Part shown: positions 35,107-45,193 of the stretch, piece after piece | Layout of the letters: the number at the start of each line of letters is the position of its first letter | How positions within the stretch are numbered: position 1 is the first letter of the stretch | The notes under the pieces: model-generated | What the model was told of the DNA's origin: nothing | Database searches by the model: none | What the model saw: the letters and a program-made list of their open reading frames with translations, nothing else | Translations under genes and position numbers: made by a program | Source of the DNA: Desulfocapsaceae bacterium | GTDB lineage: Bacteria; Desulfobacterota; Desulfobulbia; Desulfobulbales; Desulfocapsaceae | DNA: 64,000 bases | Direction: 5' to 3' | Assembly: GCA_031292275.1 (NCBI GenBank) | Contig: JARLHL010000023.1 | Coordinates: forward strand, 59,161-123,160

Positions 35107-37318
35107 CCACTTGCTCCATAAAAGGATCTTTTTTTAGAAAATTGACAATAATGGCTGTGCCGCCGGCAGCACTCCTGCCGATGCTGAACTCGGCCCCAAT
35201 CTTTTTGGCCCTGAGCCCCATAATCCGCAGCCCCATTCCTGTGGATTTCTCAGAGGTATTGATGCCGGAACCGTCGTCGGTGACCGTCAGCAGATATTTG
35301 CCGTCTTCCCGGGAGAGTCTGACGACAATATTTTTCACACGACCATGCTTTACCGCATTGTGGACCGCCTCATGGGTGATGTAGTAGAGCTGGGTGGCGA
35401 CCGCGTTGTCATGAAAGAACACGGGGCAGGTGCAATCGAACCGGCAGGATACCTGGAAGACATCGCTGACGTTATCCACCAGATCTTCAATGGAGGACTT
35501 TAAGCCATGGGTGGCCAGATTGACCGGGCAGAGACCGCGGGCCAGGCTCCTGGTCTTCTGGATGGCATCGCTGATCAGACCCTGAATTTTTTCCGCCAGC
35601 ACCACCTCATCGATCTTTTTTTCCTGGAGTTTGCGTTTCAGGACCTGCCCCAGGACCTCAATCCCGATAAGATGCGGACAAAGATCATCATGCAGGTCCT
35701 CACCGATGCGCAGCCGTTCCTTCTCACTGATATCCATGATCTCTTTTTCCAGGCGTTGGGCCTCGGTCACATCTTCGATGGTGGCCAGGAGGTAGGCCTC
35801 GCCCCAGAGTTCGATGATCTCCGCCGACAGGATGCCGGTCCGCACCATGCCCGACTTGGTCACGAATTCAATAGGCATGCTGTGCAGCATCCCTATTTTT
35901 TCCTGATCCTGCTGCAGGATGCGGATTTCCTCCCCGTCGGGCAGGATCTTAAACTCCGCAAGCTTCCGGTTTATCAGCTCTTCACTGGTATAGCCCGTCA
36001 TAGCCAGGAGGCTCTCGTTGACGTTGATAATACGCAAGTCGCTGAGGGCGGCAATGACGATGCCGTTGGGACTCGAACGAAAGGCCTTGGAGAACATCTC
36101 TTCGGAGGCCCGCAAGGCCTCTTCGACCTGTTTACGCTCCTGGATCTCCTTCTGCAGATCCGTGCTGTAGGCCTCCAGCTTCTCCATAAAGGTGTTGAAA
36201 TAAATCGCCATGCTGCCGATCTCATCCTTGGCCTCCCAGGCCATGCGCACCGAAAAATCCCCGGTGGCGCCGACACCGAATTTGTCCTTGAGCTCCTTTA
36301 GAGGATTGGTGATGGACGTACTTATCCGCAGGGTGATCGGAAGAAAGATAAAGAGGGACATAAAGACCCCAAACAGCATCAACTCCCGGAAGGTATTGAG
36401 CGGCTGATAAAATTCCTGCAGATAGCTGCTGGAGGCCACAATCCACCCCAACTCGGGAATATAGTTGAAGATGACAAGCTTTTCCCTGGGGGAGGGATCG
36501 CCCGGATTCTGCCAGGGATAGATAATCTTGCCGTTACGCTCCTCACACATGCGTGCAATGAACTTTCTGCTGCCGACGCCGGCTTCATCAAGAATATTCT
36601 TGCCCTCAAGCTGCGGATGGATGATCAGCTCACCCTTGAGATTGATCACATAGGAATACCCCATTTTCCCGAAGCGCAGAGACAGAATGGAATCCCGGAA
36701 ATCGTTCACATTGACCAGCTCGCTGAATTCATCTCGGTAGGAGGAGGCCGATATAATCCAGTCCCAGGGCTCGAAGTAGGTCATATGCAGGGCCTTGGAG
36801 CGTTCCTCAAGTTCTCCCGGGTTTTTCCATTCGTATTCGATATATCCGTCTTTCCGGCTCTTCTGCTCCCGGGCGAAAGGGTATTCGGAGATATTGACCC
36901 CCACCAGTTCCTTCTTCGGGTGGACCCGCAGCACGCCCTGGCTGTCGATGCAGTAGATATAACCGGAGCGGCCGATCTTTTGAGACAGCAGGAGATCGGC
37001 TGCTCGACGTTTGGCCTCCTCCTCGCTGATAAGTCCGGCCTTATACTGGCCATAGCAATACTCGACGATTTCCTTATTCTTTTCAACAACCGCCCGCAGA
37101 TAATTCTTCACCGAAACCGTAGCCGCAGTCTGAACCATGTTCAGGATCGTGGTCGTTGAGATCTTCAGCTCGTTTTCAATGTTGGTCTCAATGGTGGAAC
37201 GCATGAAGGAGTAGATAATGTAACTGCCGAGCAGGACAGCCATCATAAATCCGCCGAAATAGCTGACGAAGAGCTTGTAGCGAATAGGCTGATCAGCAAG
37301 TATCTTTCTAATATTCAT
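35099..37318 (-). CDS. Sensor histidine kinase with two Cache domains and PAS (HisKA_3)
   Basis: A 739-residue membrane kinase. N-terminal helix (about 16-38), periplasmic part with two tandem Cache-type sensing modules (about 65-200 and 205-305, with parallel signatures GYIYCIDSQGVLRVHP and GYSYVINLKGELIIHP), a second helix (about 313-335), HAMP, PAS (about 405-520), then a HisKA_3 region with His543 (GEDLHDDLC) and HATPase with GMGLRIMGLRAKK. This kinase type pairs with NarL-type regulators, and the regulator gene overlaps its end. Double Cache suggests small ligands such as organic acids. Start is an ATG; a TTG five codons earlier is an alternative. The acyl-CoA ligase lies 81 bases upstream. 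Confidence 0.92.
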   Translation of the reverse strand: MNIRKILADQPIRYKLFVSYFGGFMMAVLLGSYIIYSFMRSTIETNIENELKISTTTILNMVQTAATVSVKNYLRAVVEKNKEIVEYCYGQYKAGLISEEEAKRRAADLLLSQKIGRSGYIYCIDSQGVLRVHPKKELVGVNISEYPFAREQKSRKDGYIEYEWKNPGELEERSKALHMTYFEPWDWIISASSYRDEFSELVNVNDFRDSILSLRFGKMGYSYVINLKGELIIHPQLEGKNILDEAGVGSRKFIARMCEERNGKIIYPWQNPGDPSPREKLVIFNYIPELGWIVASSSYLQEFYQPLNTFRELMLFGVFMSLFIFLPITLRISTSITNPLKELKDKFGVGATGDFSVRMAWEAKDEIGSMAIYFNTFMEKLEAYSTDLQKEIQERKQVEEALRASEEMFSKAFRSSPNGIVIAALSDLRIINVNESLLAMTGYTSEELINRKLAEFKILPDGEEIRILQQDQEKIGMLHSMPIEFVTKSGMVRTGILSAEIIELWGEAYLLATIEDVTEAQRLEKEIMDISEKERLRIGEDLHDDLCPHLIGIEVLGQVLKRKLQEKKIDEVVLAEKIQGLISDAIQKTRSLARGLCPVNLATHGLKSSIEDLVDNVSDVFQVSCRFDCTCPVFFHDNAVATQLYYITHEAVHNAVKHGRVKNIVVRLSREDGKYLLTVTDDGSGINTSEKSTGMGLRIMGLRAKKIGAEFSIGRSAAGGTAIIVNFLKKDPFMEQVDA

Positions 37319-37399
37319 GCGCAGTGCCCCCAATACACCCCTTAAGAGAAAAAAGAAGCCCGGCCTTCCCTAAAATCCAGGCCTACGCCCCCTCTCGCG

Positions 37400-39097
37400 C
37401 TACAAGACCTTGGCATGGTCATCGTAGAGATAGCGCTTAATCTTATGCGTGGCCGTCTTGATGAAGGGCTCCCTGCGCTCATAGACCTTGGAAATCCGAG
37501 AGGTTTTCGACAGCTGTTCGTTTATCGAGGTGCGCATGGTCTCCATCAGTTCCGCCAGGTATTCATGCCGTCTGCTCCTCGGCTGATTTGCAGTCTGCTC
37601 ATCAATAAATTCGTAATCTGGGTAGACCCAGGCTTCCAGTTTGCCGCCATTCTCAATGATCAGTGACTCTACCACCCAGTGGCAGGCATTCATTTTGTGT
37701 TCGATGCCCTCCGGATAGACATTCTCTCCGCTGGCCATGACAATCACATTCTTTGAGCGGCCGCGGATATGGAGATTCCCTCGTTCATCCATAAATCCGA
37801 GATCTCCAGTATGGAGCCATCCTTCCGCAGTCAGGGACTCCCTGGTAGTCTCGGGATCGTTATAGTATCCTCGGGTTATATTGGGACCGCTGGCCAGGAT
37901 CTCGCCTATCCCGGTGGCCGGATCGGGATCAATGATCCGGACCTGGACCCCGGGAATGATTTTTCCGGCCGAACCGCAGGCAATCGAGGCATCCCCAGCA
38001 GGTCCCCCCGAGAGCAGGGGCGCAGCCTCTGTCAGACCGTAGCCGACCAGATACGGAAATCCGGCCTGATGGAGAAAATTCTCGACCTCAGGATTCAATG
38101 CGGCCCCGCCGATGCCCATGAGCTTCAGGTTACCGCCGAAAAATTCCAAGAGTTTAGCGCCGATCCGCCGATAGACCAGCCGTCTGCCGATGCCGGTCCG
38201 ACAGACGAGGGAAAGCATCCAGCTTTTTTCAATCTGCGGCAGGATCCGTTTCTTATAGATCTTCTCAAAGACCAGCGGCACGGCAAAGATGGCAAAGGGT
38301 TTCTCATGCTGACAGAGCTTCTGCAGGATGGCAGGCGTCGGCGTCTGCCCGGCATAGGCAATCCGGCACCCCTTGATCAGCGGCAGAATGAACCCGCAGG
38401 TGAACTCATAGGTATGCGACATGGGCAGGATCGAAAGAAAGACATCGCCGGGCTTGATCGCGGCAAGGCTCGAGGCCGCACAGGCATTGGAGGCCAGATT
38501 CTTGTGGGTCAGCATCACTGCCTTGGAGTAGCCCGAGGTCCCGGATGTATAGAGGATGGAGGCGAGATCGTCTTCGGCAACCTCGGCGAACTCTACAGGC
38601 TGCCGCTGATCCTGCATGGTCGTCAGCGCCCCGCGTAAATACTCGGAAAACTGCTGCACCTTGACGACGCCTTCTATTCCCGAATAATCGTCCAGGGTGA
38701 TAATCTTACCGGCCAGGACGTTTTTCAATTCATAAATCTTTTCTATCTGCCGCTGGGTTATGAAGATGGCCTTCACCTTCATCTCATTAAGAACATAGTG
38801 GACATCCACCTCAGGGAAATCCGGAAGGACAGGCACGGCAACGGCACCCAGGCGAATGATGGCGAAATAGGCCATCCCCCAATTCTGGGAATTTTCCGCC
38901 AGGATGGCTATATGGTCGCCCTTTTTGATCCCCTCCCGGTGCATCCGCGAGGCCAGCGCAAAGACACGATCATGGAATTCCTTATATGTTAGCGCCTTTT
39001 CCATAGCCATACCTACCGCAGGAAGATCACTAAATTTTGAGCAGCTTGAATCCATAATTGCATTCAAGGTCATCCGCACTTCAGCTGTCTCTGCCAT
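37400..39097 (-). CDS. Long-chain acyl-CoA ligase-like AMP-binding enzyme
   Basis: A 565-residue adenylate-forming enzyme that would activate fatty acids to acyl-AMP and acyl-CoA. It has the P-loop LYTSGTSGYSKAVMLTHKN, the acyl-adenylate motif VGYGLTEAAPLL, and the hinge GWLHTGDLGFMDERGNLHIRGRSKN followed by the C-terminal lysine region. The length and the ATKIKR-like end match the FadD15 group of cytosolic ligases. ATG start with AGGAG eight bases upstream. It may be cotranscribed with the kinase-regulator pair that follows. Confidence 0.9.
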   Translation of the reverse strand: MAETAEVRMTLNAIMDSSCSKFSDLPAVGMAMEKALTYKEFHDRVFALASRMHREGIKKGDHIAILAENSQNWGMAYFAIIRLGAVAVPVLPDFPEVDVHYVLNEMKVKAIFITQRQIEKIYELKNVLAGKIITLDDYSGIEGVVKVQQFSEYLRGALTTMQDQRQPVEFAEVAEDDLASILYTSGTSGYSKAVMLTHKNLASNACAASSLAAIKPGDVFLSILPMSHTYEFTCGFILPLIKGCRIAYAGQTPTPAILQKLCQHEKPFAIFAVPLVFEKIYKKRILPQIEKSWMLSLVCRTGIGRRLVYRRIGAKLLEFFGGNLKLMGIGGAALNPEVENFLHQAGFPYLVGYGLTEAAPLLSGGPAGDASIACGSAGKIIPGVQVRIIDPDPATGIGEILASGPNITRGYYNDPETTRESLTAEGWLHTGDLGFMDERGNLHIRGRSKNVIVMASGENVYPEGIEHKMNACHWVVESLIIENGGKLEAWVYPDYEFIDEQTANQPRSRRHEYLAELMETMRTSINEQLSKTSRISKVYERREPFIKTATHKIKRYLYDDHAKVL

Positions 39098-39291
39098 ACC
39101 ACAATCTCCTCACGAGTGTACCATCTGCAGCCCGCGAATGCACCGGGCTCATCTTCCGGGAATTACAGCACTGCGAAAAAGCACCGCCACTGGGCGATTG
39201 TACACAAAAGGGCTTTTTTGTCAATTAAAAGGGAATATCATCTGATAACATGCACATAAAATAGATCCCCGGCAAATTCAGCCAAAATACC

Positions 39292-39320
39292 TTGACAATG
39301 AAGGCAGCGCATAATAATAA
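39292..39320 (+). promoter_or_regulatory. Sigma-70-type promoter of the carboxypeptidase gene
   Basis: TTGACA (39292-39297) and TAATAA (39315-39320) with a 17-base spacer, about 58 bases before the start codon of the D-Ala-D-Ala carboxypeptidase gene. Confidence 0.6.
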
Positions 39321-39377
39321 GAATCAGCATTCAGAATATGTTTTCCTAAAGATATCTTAAAAGGCCTTTTTTCTGCC

Positions 39378-40259
39378 ATGAACCACATCAGATTTTTCCG
39401 CCGCGGCTTTCTGTCCCTGCTCTTCTGCTGCCTGATCCTGCTCAGCCAGTCTCCCGCCAATGCCTCACTCAACAAGGCGGGAGGAAGCAGGGCGCTGTCA
39501 GCCAGAAGTGCCATTATCATAGATGCCGCCACCGGAAAAACGATTTACGCCAGGGCGCCGGATGTACAACGACAACCCGCAAGCACCATCAAAGTCTTGA
39601 CTGGGATGATTGCCCTGAAAACCCTGCGGAATGGAGAGATGGTCCCGGTAAGCGCGAAGGCGGCGCAGCAGCAACCCTCCAAAGTCTTTTTGGAGGACAA
39701 CAAAAAATACAGCGCCAATGACCTGATCAATGCGGTCCTGCTTGCCTCGGCCAACGATGCCAGTGTGGCACTGGCAGAGAAGATTGCAGGGTCGGAACAG
39801 TCTTTTGCCCTGAAAATGACCAACTTTGCCCGTCAATGCGGAGCCACCCGGACCGTATGCAAAACGGCCACCGGCCTGACGGCCCAGGGGCAGCAGACTA
39901 CAGCCCGCGACCTAGCCATCATTTTCCGACATGCCATGTCCTACCCGCCGTTTGCGGCAAGGATGAAACAGACCAATGCCAAGACGGCAGAAGGAAAAAC
40001 CCTGCGCAATCATAATAAGGCCTTGTGGCAGGTACAGGGCAGCATAGGCGGCAAAACCGGATTTACAAATGCGGCCAGACAGACGTATGTCGGGAAGTTC
40101 AAGAGGGGCAACGAAGAAATCATCGTTGCCATCATGGGCAGCGAGACCATGTGGGCAGATCTTAAGATGCTGGTTGAATACGGATTTGACCAGAAGCGTT
40201 CGCATCAGCTTGCAGCCGCTCCCGGAACACAGTCACGGTTCGAGAATGATGAAATCTGA
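39378..40259 (+). CDS. D-alanyl-D-alanine carboxypeptidase (PBP5/6 family)
   Basis: A 293-residue periplasmic serine peptidase that trims the last D-Ala from peptidoglycan stem peptides. Signal peptide 1-29 (FLSLLFCCLILLSQSPANA). Catalytic motifs: STIK (Ser69, Lys72), SAN (124-126) and KTG (226-228). It lacks the extra C-terminal domain and amphipathic anchor of PBP5, so it is probably soluble in the periplasm. ATG start behind a good promoter. It converges on the lone receiver gene. Confidence 0.93.
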   Translation: MNHIRFFRRGFLSLLFCCLILLSQSPANASLNKAGGSRALSARSAIIIDAATGKTIYARAPDVQRQPASTIKVLTGMIALKTLRNGEMVPVSAKAAQQQPSKVFLEDNKKYSANDLINAVLLASANDASVALAEKIAGSEQSFALKMTNFARQCGATRTVCKTATGLTAQGQQTTARDLAIIFRHAMSYPPFAARMKQTNAKTAEGKTLRNHNKALWQVQGSIGGKTGFTNAARQTYVGKFKRGNEEIIVAIMGSETMWADLKMLVEYGFDQKRSHQLAAAPGTQSRFENDEI

Positions 40260-40342
40260 ACAACCGGGGGGCGGTGCCGGGTCTTTTCTGGCCCCGGAAT
40301 TCAGCAGAGGTTTTCTTTGCCTGACGGGATACGGAATGCCGC

Positions 40343-40741
40343 TCATATTTCCAAGACATCCGGCGGGGGACTATCTCGCTGCAGCAACTTTCTCACAGTA
40401 TCAACAATTTGCTTTCTTTTTAGTGGCTTAGGGATTGCACTAATATCTCCGAGATATTGAGCGGCAGTGAGATAACGCTCTTTTGCGATGGTCCCGCCGG
40501 CCGAAATTGCGATAATGGGCAGGCGCTGATTTACCTTCCTCAGCTCCATAATCGTTCTCAATCCGTCCATCACCGGCATAACCAGATCAGTTATAACCAG
40601 ATCAATAGGAGCACTATGATAGGCATCAATCCCTTTCTGACCGTCCAAGGCAGTTATGACCTGATAGCCTTCAGCCTCCAATATCTTTCTGAGAACCTCG
40701 AGGGTCATAATATCGTCGTCAATCACAAGAATTCGTTTCAC
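40343..40741 (-). CDS. Stand-alone response regulator receiver protein
   Basis: A 132-residue CheY-like receiver without output domain. The acidic pocket is IDDD (7-10), phosphoacceptor Asp52 (VITDLVMP), Ser/Thr switch in AISAGG and a Lys near 105 (IPKPLKRK). The GTG start is chosen because AGGTG lies seven bases upstream and the protein begins MKRILVIDDD; a GTG 15 codons earlier is possible. It has no kinase beside it, though a hybrid kinase gene starts 1 kb to the right on the other strand. It could be a phosphorelay intermediate. Confidence 0.85.
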   Translation of the reverse strand: MKRILVIDDDIMTLEVLRKILEAEGYQVITALDGQKGIDAYHSAPIDLVITDLVMPVMDGLRTIMELRKVNQRLPIIAISAGGTIAKERYLTAAQYLGDISAIPKPLKRKQIVDTVRKLLQRDSPPPDVLEI

Positions 40742-41306
40742 AATGCTCACCTGAATACAATTTTTCACATCCCCCTGAAGAAACACTATTATAGGAATAC
40801 GTCATTTTACTCTTTTTTGGAATTAAAAACAACTCAACCATCTTCCCATCTTGTTCCTTTCAGATGGAAGTCACGAAAATGGTTGTTATTTTTGAGCAAG
40901 TATATTTGTTAGCATAAGTATCTTTTGCCTCATCAACGTCCTAACCGGAGATTGCCGGGACAGCTGCTCCCTTAAGAAATCACCCTTCAGAAGGGAAAAC
41001 GCCCCCCCCTGGTTCGCTCTCCTTTTGGTAAAGCTAAACATTACGACTTGGGAATTTCACCGGTAAAGGAAAATCAAGTCGAAAAAATATTTTTCTCCTC
41101 TTTGATGACTGCACAGATATTTCGTCCCTCGTCAGGCATTCTGCCGGCCGGGTATATCCGATACACTCTTTCCTCCAATCAGCATGCGGAGTTTAGCCAG
41201 ATGCGGGCGTCTCAGGGGAAATTGCAGAGATTCTTGATGACCTTACTTCTTTTTCTTTTCGAGGAGCTTAAAAAAAATGATGGGAAATATCGGATTATAT
41301 GACATT

Positions 41307-41330
41307 ATAGTATCAATACTATGATAGTAT
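41307..41330. repeat. ATAGTAT palindrome with a third copy
   Basis: ATAGTAT and its inverse ATACTAT are separated by two bases (41307-41322), forming a perfect 16-base operator-like palindrome; a further ATAGTAT follows at 41324-41330. A candidate binding site for a dimeric regulator. Confidence 0.5.
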
Positions 41331-41351
41331 TGTGGATGAACAAGAATATAA

Positions 41352-41370
41352 CATGTACAGGCATGTACAG
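41352..41370. repeat. CATGTACAG direct repeat
   Basis: Two copies of CATGTACAG separated by one base, each holding the palindrome TGTACA. It lies 21 bases after the ATAGTAT repeats and about 400 bases before the hybrid kinase gene, so it may be part of the same regulatory region. Confidence 0.45.
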
Positions 41371-41769
41371 AATTCATTTTTTTTATAACGGCGTAGCAGC
41401 CATTACAAGGAAAAGAGACAGCACTGTCGGGAGAAGCAACGCCTCACCCCGGCACAAGGGTTTGGACGAAAGCTCTTCAGGAGCAGCGGTTCTGCCCTGC
41501 TGAAACAATAAGCCTTCATGTTCCGTCGTGGCCGGCCGGCCTGGTCCGGGCATGCTGGTTTCATGAAGTAAAAGATCCAGGGACCGCCTCCCTGCAAGGG
41601 AACCACAGACAAGAAAGATACAGGCACGACATTGATTCTTAAGAGAATTTCAGATCCGTTCCGATATAAGGCATAGTATCTGGCCAGGAACCGTATGCAC
41701 GCTGACCGACTGTCGAAGGATGAATGTTTCCTGCATGCCATGATCTTGTGAAATAATTCAGGAAGAGTA

Positions 41770-43659
41770 ATGCGCACATCGATATTCAGCGGAATCTGCA
41801 ACTGCCAGGACAACGAGACGGTAAGGAAAATAGTGATGTTGACCATTTTTCTTATTTTGGCCTTTTCCCTCCTCTTCTTCATGGGGATTATCGCCCTGAC
41901 CCAGAAGGCCGTGCTGCTGGGAATTGCCGATTTCATCATGTCGGCCTTCCTCTTCGCGCTCCTTGTCTATCTCCATAAAACCGGGGACGAGCCCACGGCC
42001 TCCCGCCTGGGTGTGATCTGCGTGCTGTTCTTTTTCTGCTGTCTCTTCTCCATCGGCGGGGTCCATACCACAGCCTTCATGTGGCTCTATACCTTCCCAC
42101 TCTTTTCCCTGTATCTCCTCGGCCTGCGGCAGGGACTATGGCTCACGGGCCTTCTCTATCTTTTTTGCACAGGATTTCTCGTTTTTAATCTCTACTCCAG
42201 AAACGTGCATATCTACAGCAGCGATTTTACCATTCGTTTCATCCCCTCCTACCTCCTTGTCTGCATCCTCGCCTTTCTGGTGGAGAAAAGCAGATCTGAT
42301 ACCCGAATCGCCATGCTTGAAAAACAGCAGCTGCTGGCCGGAACCATCGATAAGCTGCAGGCAAAGGAAAAAGAGCTGGAAGAGACCAGAAACCAGCTTG
42401 AACTGCGGGTCATGCTCAGGACAACGGAACTGGAAAGGGCCAATCAACAGCTGCGGGTAGAAATTGAAGAACGTCAACTGGCCCAGCAGGAGCAGCTCCA
42501 CCTGGAGGCCGAGCTGCTCAGGGTGGAAAAAATGGAACTCCTTGGCCGACTGGCAGGCGGTGTTGCCCATGACCTGAACAATGTCCTGTCCGGTGTGGTC
42601 AGCTATCCCGATCTGCTGCTGCTCAAGCTCTCTCCTGAAAATGAAATGTACGGTCCGCTGCAAAACATACGCCGGGCCGGGACCAGGGCAGCGGCTATCG
42701 TTCAGGACCTCCTCACTCTGGCCCGCCGGGGCATCCCTATCAGCGAGAGGGTCCAGCTCAACGACATCATCACGGCTCATCTCCAAAGTCCCGAGTTTAT
42801 CACCCTGCTGAAGATTCATCCCGGTGTCACCGTTGAGACGCATCTTGCCCCCAACCTGCACGCTATCAACGGTTCTCCCCTGCACCTTGAAAAGGCGATC
42901 ATGAATCTTCTCGTCAATAGCTTTGAGGCAATGGAAAAGGAGGGCATTGTCGTCGTCACTACGGAAAACCGGTATGTGAATACGACTATCCAAGGATACG
43001 AAACCACCGTTCCCGGCAATTACGTAACGCTGGTGGTCAGCGATACGGGAATGGGAATCCCTGAGGAGAATCTGGATAAGATTTTCGAACCCTTTTTCTC
43101 CAGCAAGATCATGGGCCGCAGCGGTACAGGATTGGGTATGACGGTGGTATGGGGAACCATCAAGGATCACGGCGGCTATCTGGATGTAACGAGTTTTCCC
43201 GGAGCCGGCACCACCATCACTGTATTTCTTCCTGTCCCCGATGAGGAGGCGGCACCGCAGGTGAAACCCAGGCCACAGACCATAGAACAGGGGAAACAGG
43301 AAACGATCCTGCTGGTCGATGACGTCCTGGAGCAGCGGCTGTTGGGAACCAGCATCCTGACGACCCTGGGCTACCGGGTGGAGACAGCCTCAGGCGGTGA
43401 AGAAGCTCTGAAATTTCTTCAGAATCATTCCGTCGATCTTGTTCTGCTGGATATGATCATGGAACCGGGGATGGATGGTCTTGACACCTACATGAATATC
43501 ATAAAAATCAAGCCGAACCAAAAAGTTATCATTGTCAGCGGCTATTCTGAAACCGAAAGGACCAAGACAGCCCTGGAGCTTGGCGTACGAAATTATATCA
43601 AGAAACCCTATACGCTGGAAGGGATAGCAGCGGTAATGAACAAAGAACTTTCAAGCTAG
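41770..43659 (+). CDS. Hybrid sensor histidine kinase with receiver domain
   Basis: A 629-residue protein. Five to six membrane helices (about 20-170) form the sensor, followed by a coiled coil (about 175-255), a dimerisation domain with His267 ([13 protein letters not shown]), an ATPase domain with [22 protein letters not shown] and [11 protein letters not shown], and a C-terminal receiver (about 510-629) with phosphoacceptor Asp561 ([13 protein letters not shown]). The His-box form is that of NtrB-like kinases. The attached receiver suggests a phosphorelay, perhaps with the lone receiver about 1 kb away. ATG start with AGGA six bases upstream; a strong terminator follows. Confidence 0.92.
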   Translation: MRTSIFSGICNCQDNETVRKIVMLTIFLILAFSLLFFMGIIALTQKAVLLGIADFIMSAFLFALLVYLHKTGDEPTASRLGVICVLFFFCCLFSIGGVHTTAFMWLYTFPLFSLYLLGLRQGLWLTGLLYLFCTGFLVFNLYSRNVHIYSSDFTIRFIPSYLLVCILAFLVEKSRSDTRIAMLEKQQLLAGTIDKLQAKEKELEETRNQLELRVMLRTTELERANQQLRVEIEERQLAQQEQLHLEAELLRVEKMELLGRLAGGVAHDLNNVLSGVVSYPDLLLLKLSPENEMYGPLQNIRRAGTRAAAIVQDLLTLARRGIPISERVQLNDIITAHLQSPEFITLLKIHPGVTVETHLAPNLHAINGSPLHLEKAIMNLLVNSFEAMEKEGIVVVTTENRYVNTTIQGYETTVPGNYVTLVVSDTGMGIPEENLDKIFEPFFSSKIMGRSGTGLGMTVVWGTIKDHGGYLDVTSFPGAGTTITVFLPVPDEEAAPQVKPRPQTIEQGKQETILLVDDVLEQRLLGTSILTTLGYRVETASGGEEALKFLQNHSVDLVLLDMIMEPGMDGLDTYMNIIKIKPNQKVIIVSGYSETERTKTALELGVRNYIKKPYTLEGIAAVMNKELSS

Positions 43660-43690
43660 ACCACCTCTGGATTGCTTATGAAATAATTGC

Positions 43691-43730
43691 AAAAAGGCCG
43701 TCTGTTTTCTGTATCTGACGGCCTTTTTTT
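43691..43730 (+). terminator. Rho-independent terminator after the hybrid kinase
   Basis: Stem AAAAAGGCCGTC / GACGGCCTTTTT with a 14-base loop and a T7 tail, 30 bases after the stop codon. Confidence 0.9.
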
Positions 43731-43833
43731 ATCTTACCCCGGCTGTTTCTGAAACAGGCCGATCTCATACGGTGCTTATGCAGATTTATGTAAAAATCTA
43801 TAATCAAGCTCCAACAAGATAACGATATACATA

Positions 43834-43875
43834 TAAATGGCCCAACGCATCACCTAAATGGCCCAACGCATCACC
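43834..43875. repeat. Perfect 21-base tandem repeat (two copies)
   Basis: Two adjacent identical 21-base units (43834-43854 and 43855-43875; each holds CCCAACGCATCACC). They end 51 bases before the start codon of the next gene, in its probable 5' leader. Confidence 0.9.
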
Positions 43876-43926
43876 ACATCAGGCGACTTTCATCAGGTAT
43901 CGAACACTTCAACAGAGGAGGAAATT

Positions 43927-45096
43927 ATGAAAAGGTATATACGACAGGTACTGTTTATGGCTATTGCCCTTGTATTTCGCTGGCCTATCTGGATGTTTGT
44001 CTGGATTTTCGGGAAAACCGGGATATTCAAGACCATTTTTTTGATATATCCTATCGATAAGTCAGAATGCCTTGATTTTTGCCCTGATATCAAAATATTG
44101 CGCAATTTCCTCTCCGGACGTCCCACTCCGTCAGGTCTGATCATGAAGGGATGGCGGCCCATGGGAATCTATCTGGCTATCCCCAACCCTGCCCTCGAGC
44201 TGATGCGCGGGAAGAGCCGCCCCACTGTGGAGGCCATTATCAGACGGCTGCTCTGGATCCAGAAAATCTCGGGCGCCACGGCCATCGGACTTGCCGGACA
44301 ATTAGGGCCGATATTCGAAAAACGTCACGGCATCCCCATGAACCCGCCCTTCTATACCAGCACCTTCGGCAATATCTTCAGCATCCAGAGCGCCGTCAAC
44401 CATCTTTCGGATAAGGCCAGGATGAAGCCATGGCAGTCAAGCCTTGCCATTCTTGGCGGTGGTGAACTGGGAGAGCAGCTGATGGAGCAGTTGAGCGCCG
44501 ACGGCTACCGGAGCACTATGGTCGATGTCCGTTACACCAAGAAAGGCGACATCAAACTGTCCGATGAAAATGAGGCTGACCGGCAACTGGAGCATGTCGA
44601 TTTCGTGGTCAACCTGCTGCCGAGAGGCAAAGACTTCATGGACTGCAGCCTGCATCTGCGCATGCCTGAATCGGCAACTGTCATCGACTTCTCAAGGCCG
44701 CCTATCCGCCCGGAAGACATCCCCCAGAAGGTCTGCATGGGAAACCGGGTCCAGCGCAGCGGCATCCAGTTCATGATGCGTCTGCCCGGCGGCTGGAAAT
44801 GCCATGAGCTTCCTGCCTGCTCCATGCCCTCCATTGTGGCTTCGCTTACCGGAGTCCATCTGCAAACACTTGAGGAATTCCGGCAGGCAGCCAGGCAGCT
44901 GGCCTTCCGCACAGCCCTGGCCGGAGCCCCCGCACCTGCAAGGGGTGGGGTACGCGGTTTCATAGACATGGTCCCCGGCTTTGCCCGGCTTTCACATTTC
45001 TTCAAGAAAAACCATGGCATTAATCCATTGACAGACCATGGAGAGAGGAGTCCCCTTTCCTCCTACGCTCCATTTATGGAATCGAAGGAGGCTTGA
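43927..45096 (+). CDS. Membrane-anchored NAD(P)-binding Rossmann-fold protein, unknown function
   Basis: A 389-residue protein with N-terminal hydrophobic segments (VLFMAIALVFRWPIWMFVWIF, about 8-28, and FKTIFLIYPI), a middle region with GATAIGLAGQLGPIF, and a Rossmann loop LAILGGGELGEQLMEQL (about 185-200) followed by FVVNLLPRG and VIDFSRPP. The layout, a recognition domain before a dinucleotide fold, recalls shikimate-dehydrogenase-like and acyl-ACP-reductase-like proteins, but this is weak and the substrate is unknown. The ATG chosen has GAGGAGGAAATT directly upstream; the longer frame starting in the tandem repeat is rejected. Stands alone. Confidence 0.7.
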   Translation: MKRYIRQVLFMAIALVFRWPIWMFVWIFGKTGIFKTIFLIYPIDKSECLDFCPDIKILRNFLSGRPTPSGLIMKGWRPMGIYLAIPNPALELMRGKSRPTVEAIIRRLLWIQKISGATAIGLAGQLGPIFEKRHGIPMNPPFYTSTFGNIFSIQSAVNHLSDKARMKPWQSSLAILGGGELGEQLMEQLSADGYRSTMVDVRYTKKGDIKLSDENEADRQLEHVDFVVNLLPRGKDFMDCSLHLRMPESATVIDFSRPPIRPEDIPQKVCMGNRVQRSGIQFMMRLPGGWKCHELPACSMPSIVASLTGVHLQTLEEFRQAARQLAFRTALAGAPAPARGGVRGFIDMVPGFARLSHFFKKNHGINPLTDHGERSPLSSYAPFMESKEA

Positions 45097-45193
45097 TACA
45101 CCTGCAGCACGGCCCGCACCTCATTTTCCTGCGGCCGTGCCTGCAGAATGCACAAGCGGGATCGGCAGCAGATCGGCAGAGGGAGCCTGACAG

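Larger units (their letters stand above)
40742..41769. other. 1-kb non-coding region between divergent signalling genes
   Basis: The longest stretch here without a gene. A -10-like TATAAT on the minus strand at about 40788-40793 fits the lone receiver gene. Operator-like repeats occupy 41307-41370. The roughly 400 bases that follow, up to the hybrid kinase start, are GC-richer with several short self-complementary blocks (for example around GGCCGGCCGG) and may be a structured leader. A TTG-started 84-codon frame at 41048 has no ribosome site and is not accepted. Confidence 0.45.
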
